A DNA stretch of 64,000 nucleotides from Raffaelea ambrosiae (taxonomy: Eukaryota; Ascomycota; Sordariomycetes; Ophiostomatales; Ophiostomataceae): contig PCDI01000003.1 in assembly GCA_002778195.1 (NCBI GenBank), positions 2,129,913 through 2,193,912 of the forward strand, in the 5' to 3' direction. A program made the translations under genes and the position numbers. This document shows, piece after piece, positions 56,938 to 64,000 of the stretch; the first letter of the stretch is position 1, and each line of letters begins with the position of its first letter. The notes below the pieces were generated by a model. The model was not told where the DNA came from. It searched no databases and saw only the letters and a program-made list of their open reading frames with translations.

Positions 56938-58542
56938 ATGGCACAGCACGGCTATGGCCAGATGGGTGGCGGAGGTAGCATAGACCCCAACGACCTGGCC
57001 GGCAGTGGCAGCTTCAACCCCGGCTTTGGCAACAACTTCGGCTCCGCCCAGAACAACCACTCCACCGGATTCTCCAGCGGCTCCGCCCTCATCTCTGACG
57101 ATGACCTGTTTGACACCCTGGCTAGCCCGGCCGACGCCCAGTCCGGCATGGCCGCCGGCCACGACTTTTCCGGCATGTCCACCATGGGCTTGGGCGGCGG
57201 CGGCTACTCGGCCCAGGGCATCTTCCCCCCACAGCACGGCCTGCCGCTCGACCAGAACCAGATGAACGGCTTCTCCAACACCCCAGACGGCGACCCTATC
57301 CAGAGCCCCTTCGTCCACAGCGTGGGCCAGTACCGCCCCATGCAGCACCCCCAGGCCTTCGGCTCGCTTCAGTCCCCTACCGGCGCGTTCACCGGGTCGC
57401 CGCTCGCCGCCTCCGACTTTACCGGCGCCGACGGCAGCGACGCCTTCCTCAAGTCGCGTTCACGCTTGTCCCAGTCCATGCCGCGCAAGGCCGCCTCCGC
57501 CACCCGCAGCCCCATGGCCGCCAAGACCCCGTCCGTCGTCACCGCCATCCCCGCCACCTCGGCAGACTCCTTTGTCGGCTCGCCCCAGCCCATCCGCACA
57601 AATGGCTCCAGCCACGAGAAGTCCCACTCTGGCCAGTGGGCGCAGACTCCTAACAGCCTGTCTTCTTTCCCCGGCTCTGGCTTCTCGTCTCCCATGCAGC
57701 CGGGTGGCGGCCTCCACAGCGCCCAGATCAACGAGCTCCTGCTCAAGGGTGGCACGTCCATGCCTGCTAAGCTCGGCGCCCCCATGACCACGTCCCAGGA
57801 GGCCAAGCGAAAGCGCCGCAGAGAGTCACACAACCTGGTCGAGCGCCGCCGCCGTGACAATATCAACGAGCGCATCCAGGACCTCAGCAAGCTCGTGCCC
57901 CTCCACCGCCTCGAGGATGAGAAGATCAAGAAGCTGATCACCAGCGGCACGCCCCTCTCGCCGACTCTCACCGGCATCTCGAACCCATCCCAGGCTACGT
58001 CGGGGCTCGCCGGCCCCGGCGCAAGACGTGCTGCCGGCAGCACCGCCGGCAACATCACGACCGGCCTGCCAATCGAGGAAAAGGACAAGGGCCCCAATAA
58101 GGGAGACATCCTCAACGGAGCCGTCAGCTGGTGCCGCGACCTCATGTGGCTGCTGGACAAGTATGTGTCGCGCCAGGAAGAGCTTATTGAGCACTTCAAC
58201 GACCGCGGCGAGCCCATTCCCTTTTCCATCACCGATGACGAGCGCCGCATGACTTCCGAGCTCATGGTCGCCATGCGCAATCCCGACGGCGCCGAGGGCG
58301 AGAAGAAGCACTTCACCTACTCCCGTGCTGACGGCTCTGGCCTGCGCGTCCCCGACTACACCGATTACAAGGGCGACCCGCTCAATGGCTCGGGCCAGGC
58401 AGACCCCTTTGCACTCAGCCCTGGCGACGGCCAGGTCACCATTGGCCATGACCTTGTCGACCAAGGCGATTTCTGGGGCGATGACGACGGCAGCGGAGAC
58501 ATGGAGTTGAAAGAAGAAGACGAGTTTATGGACCTCTCATAA
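56938..58542 (+). CDS. bHLH transcription factor with extended loop
   Basis: A single exon of 535 codons (534 residues). The first ~285 residues are Gly/Ser/Pro/Gln-rich and disordered, with an acidic SDDDLFDTL motif near residue 58 that could activate transcription. The basic region (KRKRRRESHNLVERRRRDNI, from about residue 290) has the His-Glu-Arg pattern that in class B bHLH proteins reads CACGTG. Helix 1 is NERIQDLSKLVPLH. A loop of ~70 residues, rich in Gly, Ser, Ala and Thr, separates it from helix 2 (NKGDILNGAVSWCRDLMWLL), followed by a short coil (VSRQEELIEHFNDRG). The C-terminus is acidic. The arginine in the basic region excludes the SREBP type (Tyr). It resembles Rtg3/USF/MITF-like fungal factors; I do not assign an ortholog. 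Confidence 0.9.
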   Translation: MAQHGYGQMGGGGSIDPNDLAGSGSFNPGFGNNFGSAQNNHSTGFSSGSALISDDDLFDTLASPADAQSGMAAGHDFSGMSTMGLGGGGYSAQGIFPPQHGLPLDQNQMNGFSNTPDGDPIQSPFVHSVGQYRPMQHPQAFGSLQSPTGAFTGSPLAASDFTGADGSDAFLKSRSRLSQSMPRKAASATRSPMAAKTPSVVTAIPATSADSFVGSPQPIRTNGSSHEKSHSGQWAQTPNSLSSFPGSGFSSPMQPGGGLHSAQINELLLKGGTSMPAKLGAPMTTSQEAKRKRRRESHNLVERRRRDNINERIQDLSKLVPLHRLEDEKIKKLITSGTPLSPTLTGISNPSQATSGLAGPGARRAAGSTAGNITTGLPIEEKDKGPNKGDILNGAVSWCRDLMWLLDKYVSRQEELIEHFNDRGEPIPFSITDDERRMTSELMVAMRNPDGAEGEKKHFTYSRADGSGLRVPDYTDYKGDPLNGSGQADPFALSPGDGQVTIGHDLVDQGDFWGDDDGSGDMELKEEDEFMDLS

Positions 58543-59479
58543 AGTCGACAATGCCGCTTCTTTTCCGACTTTCTTTCGCTCTCCTGCCACTATTTCTCAT
58601 TCGTTCTCGCCATTTTCCGCTTTCTTCTACCCCCCCGTCCCCGCATCTATCATGTTTCCGATCCTTCCCACCTTCTCTAATGCCCGATGCCTTTCGGCAT
58701 GACTATAGGATCGTGCGGTTTCATAGGGTGGGCCTGCTTCTACTTCCCTATCACATTCTGCTTCTGTCGAGGTGCAGAACACCCCCTTGCATCGTCGTCG
58801 TGGGCAGTTTATTTGCTTTCATCCAGTTCTGCTGAGCCTTCTAGAGTTTTTTTTTTTAGTTTTTTTTTTTTTCGTGCGTTCTTCGTGTTATTCCTGCTTT
58901 TCGAATCATGTATTGTTGCTTGGTTTTTGCAATTTTCGTTGCGCACGCCCATGGTTTCAGGGTCGTTTATATATACCTATTACCTCATGTACTCTGTCAA
59001 GCTCCACGTCTGTTTGCTCTTATATTGTAGTTCTGGGGGTCGAATCGGAGTTACACAGTGCCGTTCTGTTTTCTGTTTTCTACTTATTCTCTTGCTTTGC
59101 CTTTATTTCTTTTCTTTTGCCCTCTTATCGTGTTTCTGTGTTTTCTCTATTTAGATACAACAGCCACGCTATTTCCTCTCTGCATTTCCCATCCATGTCT
59201 GGGCTGGGGGTTGGGTTGCACTACGGCGTATCAATCGGTGGTGATCGTTGTAGGGAAGAAGGTATGGTCATCTCTAGGTCTGCTCACGTTGTTCGGGCAC
59301 CGACATCGCATAATTCAGATCCTTGTTTCAGAGACTCAAATTCCCATGGGCTACACGTCGCGGGGGATTACTTGTTTCAATTTTGCACACCAGCTACGTA
59401 GCTTTATATCCACTGGGGTATTTCTAGGTCCACCATCCTTGCCAGTCCTCAACCTTCTTAGTATCCCTGTCTCTGCCCA
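58543..59479. other. 3' intergenic region, bHLH to NPR3
   Basis: 937 bp between convergent genes. The plus strand is T-rich with poly-T runs at 58847-58872, consistent with a 3' UTR. No gene is recognised. Confidence 0.55.
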
Positions 59480-62058
59480 TTACCAATGCCGCACGCAGAG
59501 CAAGTACTCGCTCATGGCCGAGAGAAGGTTCCAGACATCCTTTCTTTTCATTTCTTCGAGTAGCGCGATCCGCTCCAGTGCCGACCGCCCATTAAAATAC
59601 TTCCAGAAGACGGGCCACGTGTCGCCTACGCGGGCGTTCCACTCTGCTACGGCATCGGGTTCGCCTGTTCGAGTGCCGGCTGTCCCGGCGGCCGCTACAT
59701 TTGTGGTCCCTTTGTTTGCATCTTTCTTGCTAGCTGGTGGCGGCGGTGTGCGGCGAGCGCGGAGGCGACGCTCAATAGCACTCAGGTACAAGCTCTCGCG
59801 CCCAGTGGGCTTGCTGGCATCCAAGATCACGTGGGGAAGAATATCGACCAAATGTGAGGCTCCGTTCACAGATGGGTGATCCGTGAGGGCCGGTATGGGC
59901 TTCCGGGCATGGGCTGTTGCCCTTTCTGCCAGTGTGTGCGCGGCTTTCTCGGCGATCCGCTGGCGCCGGGCTCTTTCCGCAGCGTGTTCGGCTGCCGAGG
60001 GCCTTGCTCGCTCCTCGCCTTCGCCGCCATCCCTACTCGGCCCCTGTGTCGACGACGACAAAGCCGACAACACATCGTCGGACGTGGCAGACGATGCATC
60101 GCCCTCGCTGTCGTCATCCGCTTCCGATAACCTACCCGATTGTTGCTTTGTGCGCTGTTGTTGGTCACTATCTGCGGTTGTCTGGCCTTCTCGGCCCTGC
60201 CGGGCCTTGCCGGTCTGCTGGAACTGCTGCTGCTTCTGCTTGATGCGTGCCAGATCCTCAGACTCCAGGTTGTATTCCACCTCGTACTGTATCTCCGGCC
60301 ACACAACCACATATGCAAACGTGCACAGCTGGCAGACCCATCCTCCCCGGATCAGCCAGGCCAGAATACCCACGTACGCCAGGCGAAGGCTCTTAGAGGG
60401 ACAAAACGACTTGTACGGTCGAGGTGCTGCCGATAGTCCGGCAAGCAGGTCCGGCAACGGTGGCGCAAACGGAAAGACGCGTGCAAAGCTAGCAGCAGCT
60501 TGTGGCAGTCTGCTCAGGTCGCAGTTCGGAGACAGGATATACACGTCTCGTGCGTGGATGGGCGGCACAGCCATGGCCCGTCGCCAGTAAATGAAGTGCT
60601 GGGCATACGCACGTACCTGCTGGATGGTGAGCATCGTGTCTGGGAGTTGTGCAATCTGGTGGAATCTGTTCGGCCAGTCGGCAGCGCTGTCAGCCACGGT
60701 TATTCCAAGGGGGAGTGGGGGGTGCCATGCAATATCACCCCTGTTTGCACCTGTTCGCGGACCGGCCATGTAGACACAACTGTGAACGCGCATGGGCATG
60801 CGTGCACTTACGAAAGAGTAGGCTTGGCCGCCTTGACCAGCTCGATCATGGCTGTTGCTGCCTTGTCTCCGCGTGCCTGGAGATCCGCAATGATTTTCTT
60901 GTCGTTGTCATCCGTGAGGAGTAGAGCAAAACACTTGTCAAAGGCAGCCAACCCCCCGAGCGCGTCGTATCCGGAGACGGAGTTGGCTGTTGTAATCCAC
61001 AGACTCCTTGCAGCCTCGACGGCCTGCGGCTGCACATCAGACACGTAGAATGGCATGGGGATCTGCACAGAGTGGCCCACCGAACCCTTCCCCAGGTTCA
61101 GCTCAAGGACGGCAATTCTGTTGCGGCAGATAGCCTCGTACACGTCACGCATGGAGGCTGCGAGGGAGGATGCCGCCAGGATCTCCTGCCACAGCACGCT
61201 CATCCGCGTCCCTGTTTTCACACTGTCAGCCTCTGCCATGTGCCACCAGGAGAGAACTAGGTTCTCAGGGGGGGATTCCAACCGGATGGACGCACTGTTT
61301 TCCCGTGCCTTGTCTTTCATCTGGAGAATCCTCTTGCACTCCTGCCAGACAAAATCCGCGCTCTCCTGGCAATATTTGTATACCTTGTTCACTTCGCGAA
61401 CAACGTGCTTGTACATGATATCCAGCAGTTCGTTCGTTTCGTGGCTTCTTGGACAGAGGATAAACACCAGGTTGAACATCGTCATGGAGCTGACCTTGTC
61501 CTCTTTGTCTTCAGCCTCGGTCGCCTCCCTCTGCGGCCCGTCCTCGGAGGCTGGCGCATCGGATGAGGCCTTGCCCCTCTTGGCTTTCCCCGTCCTGTTC
61601 TTCTCCTTGCCCCAGAAGCCGCTGGTTGGCACATGTATCGGGTAAGACACATACGATACCGAATCGAGCGAGATTTGAAACCGTTTCTTGTGGAAGGCCC
61701 GTGGCGGTGTCAGAATCCCCTCAAGCGACTTCGTCGGGTGGCCCGCAACATACTCCCAGGGCACGAGCTGTGTGCCGTTGTCTACCACGAGATGATCGTC
61801 ATGGTTCCACCGCGCAAACTCCCCGGAATTGGGCATAAACTCTCTTGCACTTCCCACGGCTGAAATGCTTCCCAGCCTGTCGCCGAAAACGTCATCGCCA
61901 TCCTGGTCTGCGGCGAACTCTCTCCGTGCAGAATCAGAGGGAGAGGGGATCTGGCTCGGGTAATGAAAGACGAAGCGCGGTCCGTCCCTATTCCTGTTAA
62001 CGACAAGAGCTACCCCGAGAAAATTTGTGGAGTTCGGGAGGACCTGGGGCAATTCCAT
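59480..62058 (-). CDS. NPR3: NPR3, GATOR1/SEACIT subunit
   Basis: The two exons are 62058-60812 and 60665-59480, giving 811 codons (810 residues). The intron (60666-60811) splits a Ser codon and joins PTLS to FHQIAQLPDT in frame. The N-terminus (FLGVALVVNRNRDGPRFVFH) is the longin-like start of the NPR3 family. Further family blocks are GILTPPRAFHKKRFQISLDS, VSYVSYPIHVP, MTMFNLVFILCPRSHETNEL, MYKHVVREVNKVYKYCQ, and late segments YILSPNCDLSRLPQAAA and WPVFWKYFNGRSALERIALL. In yeast and animals Npr3 (NPRL3) with Npr2 and Iml1 forms the GAP complex that inactivates the Gtr/Rag GTPases and so restrains TORC1 when amino acids are low, at the vacuole. A Lys/Glu/Ser linker (about residues 155-185) and a Gln/Ala/Ser-rich stretch (about 555-660) are disordered insertions. 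Confidence 0.95.
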
Positions 62059-62349
62059 TTCTGCTTCTGTCGTGATATGAGCTTTAAGCGTCTTGGTATG
62101 GCTGGTGAGAGAACGATCTCATGCGAGCATTATTAGATTCACGCGACGTGAGATTAACTAGTTAGGCCCTGATTCATAAATCACAGTACCGTACTGCAGC
62201 ACAGAGTGGGTCGAAATGTCCAAAAGCCGAAAATGGCTTAGTTGTATCTTTTCACAGGGTTGGGCACCTTACGAAACCAGCCACCAGCTGCGTATGATAT
62301 TTTGTGGCTGGTTCCTCAGCCACTACCGGTTTTTCTGTGGTAGTTCCAG
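62059..62349. other. NPR3 upstream region
   Basis: The 290 bp between the NPR3 start and the AT-rich island must contain the NPR3 promoter. It holds a 39-nt hairpin. No TATA box is clear. Confidence 0.45.
62275..62313. repeat. 10-bp perfect inverted repeat
   Basis: AACCAGCCAC at 62275-62284 and its exact reverse complement at 62304-62313, separated by 19 nt. It lies 217 bp upstream of the NPR3 start and just before the AT-rich island. Confidence 0.8.
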
Positions 62350-63910
62350 AGGCATGCGTTTTATTAAAACAAAGTGAAACAACGTTAAACTAATAAAATT
62401 AAAAGATACCAAAATTAATAACGTTGAATATAATATAATTAATGTTAACTCATCAAACAGTTCACCGTTATTATCACCTTATAAAGATATCGCGAGCCAA
62501 CGTAAACACGCGGCTTCGTCCCTACCTCCGCCTCTGCCTTCTTCCCTCACAAACAGCCAACCCGCCGCAAAACGCCGCGCGGGTTCGCGGTGCCGACGGT
62601 GGCTTGCTACTAACTAAAAGTGTAAGGATATCGCAAGCCAACTTAAGCACGCGGCTTCGTCCCTACCTCCGCCTCTGCTTTCTTCCCTCACTAACAGCCA
62701 ACCTACCACCGCAGCCAACCTGCCGCCGCAGAATGCCGCGCAGGTTCGCGGTGCCGACGGTAGCTTACCACCAGCCAAAAGGTTGCGGACGGACCGGCTA
62801 ACAAGCTGCGAAGAGCCAGCCATTACGTCTCGAGATCGCGGGAAGTAATAATTACTTCGTCTAACAACTCGGCGCTTAAAGCGTATACGTTATAAAGCGC
62901 GCGTACGAGCTTTTTACATCGTACACGAGTTAAAAGTGCTATATATAAACCTTTTAAAAAAGCGTTAATATACGAAAAGCTTTTTTACTTTTTTAAAAAA
63001 AAAAAAATTTTATAATTTACGAGATTTTATTTTTTTTAATAAAATAATTTTTTTTATTTATAATTTTATATTTAATTATAAATGATATTAAATATAAAAC
63101 GATAAAAAGAAAAGAAAATACTAATTATTATATTTACTTAAAAGCGTAACTTATAAGCCGGTTTAAACACGTGTTAACGTATTAACGCTTTAACTTAAGT
63201 ATAGATTTATATAACCAGCGTAAACACGAAGCCTCGTTTTTATTTATATCTCTATCTTTCTTTTTCTTTAATAATTAATTTACTTTAATAAAACGTTACG
63301 CGGGTTCGTAGCGCCGACGGTGATTCGTTATTAGTTAAAAGAGTATAAACGGATTAACTATAACGTTATAAACTCGCGAAAAGTAATCGATAACCCGTTA
63401 AATAACTTAACGCTCAAAGTATAATACGTTATAAAACGCGTATATAAACTTTAAACATAACGCGAAATTAAAGCTTTAATATAATTGAAGTTTTTTTAGT
63501 TTTTTTTTAAAAATTTAATTATATAATTTACGAAAACTTACCTTTATTAATAATATACCTTTATTTTTTATAATTATTTATTTAACTACAAGTATAACTT
63601 TAATGTTTTTAAATATTTTATTTATAATTACTTAAAGGATTTAAAAGGATAATAGTAAATATAAAATAGTAAAAGCGAAAGTAGACGATAATAACGATTA
63701 TTAATAAAGACTTTTTATTAATAAAGATTATACTCTTTAATATTTAAAAAAGTGGTTTAAATAAACGATTAATTTAATAACGAAATGCTATTTATAAACA
63801 CGTTAATATAAAAGCTTTTTAAGAATAACGATTTTGTCGTAATTTAAGCTTATTATAAGCTTAAATAAACGAAAGAAAACGATTAATATTTATAAAATAA
63901 AATTATCTCT
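62350..63910. repeat. AT-rich RIP-like repeat island
   Basis: Three related direct copies can be seen: A at about 62485-62623, B at about 62626-63000 and C at about 63204-63540. Each carries a block anchored on GCGGGTTCG/GCAGGTTCG, followed by a GCCGACGGT core. B has a short insertion relative to A. C and the DNA between and after the copies are strongly AT-rich and look like B with C changed to T and G changed to A. No coding frame survives, and no transposase or reverse-transcriptase motif is visible. The right edge returns to mixed sequence near 63910. Confidence 0.75.
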
Positions 63911-64000
63911 TTAAGGCCCAAATTATAACCTTTTTAGTGTATCTTTGTTGACTTTTATATACGCTGTACAGTGATTCCATCCCCCTATATGTTGCTTACG

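Noticed and set aside
62442..62801. 119-codon frame over repeat copies A and B
   Set aside because: It arises because the repeat unit happens to lack stops; the decayed copy destroys it and no domain is visible.

Overview
The window is nuclear DNA of a filamentous ascomycete, most like Sordariomycetes. The genes are GC-rich and carry short spliceosomal introns (about 65-340 nt) with GTRNGT-type donors, CTRAC-type branch sites just before the acceptor, and YAG/AAG acceptors. The proteins are typical of filamentous fungi. I cannot fix the genus from sequence alone. I could reconstruct 14 protein-coding genes; the rest is long intergenic sequence. I recognised no tRNA, rRNA or CRISPR. A 20-N gap lies at 29003-29022 and a single N at 49464.

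Layout. 2.2-8.4 kb: a THO-complex WD40 subunit (Tex1/THOC3, minus) and the Ypt6/Rab6 exchange-factor subunit RIC1 (plus), divergent over a 669-bp intergenic region. 8.8-11.6 kb: a seven-exon Pho84-type MFS phosphate transporter (minus), including a 22-nt micro-exon. 15.9-17.6 kb: a four-exon gene of unknown function. 20.3-21.7 kb: acetate kinase. 22.6-24.9 kb: a two-finger C2H2 protein with an expanded tandem-repeat tail. 25-31.3 kb: a long region without a recognisable gene. 31.4-36.2 kb: two splicing factors, PRP31 (minus) and CLF1 (plus), head to head over 446 bp. 38.1-40.2 kb: an RS-rich, glycine/alanine-patched protein. 42.5-43.2 kb: a small secreted, probably GPI-anchored protein. 45.2-48.1 kb: a La-motif RNA-binding protein of the Sro9/Slf1 type. 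51.5-52.8 kb: SFT2, a four-TM Golgi traffic protein. 56.9-58.5 kb: a bHLH transcription factor with a very long loop. 59.5-62.1 kb: NPR3, a GATOR1/SEACIT subunit. 62.35-63.9 kb: an AT-rich repeat island with a graded C-to-T/G-to-A decay pattern resembling repeat-induced point mutation (RIP).

Functionally the genes are mostly housekeeping: mRNP export and splicing (Tex1, PRP31, CLF1), mRNA binding (La protein), endosome-Golgi traffic (RIC1, SFT2), phosphate and acetyl-phosphate metabolism, and TORC1 nutrient control (NPR3). They do not form a metabolic cluster.

The least explained signals are non-coding. They are the RIP-like island with CpG retention, two short motifs (TACTATGTA and TACTCGTA) repeated only between genes, kilobase-scale pyrimidine-rich leaders on the coding strand of many genes, and similar pyrimidine-rich blocks at 27.4-28.1 and 29.6-30.7 kb with no gene attached.
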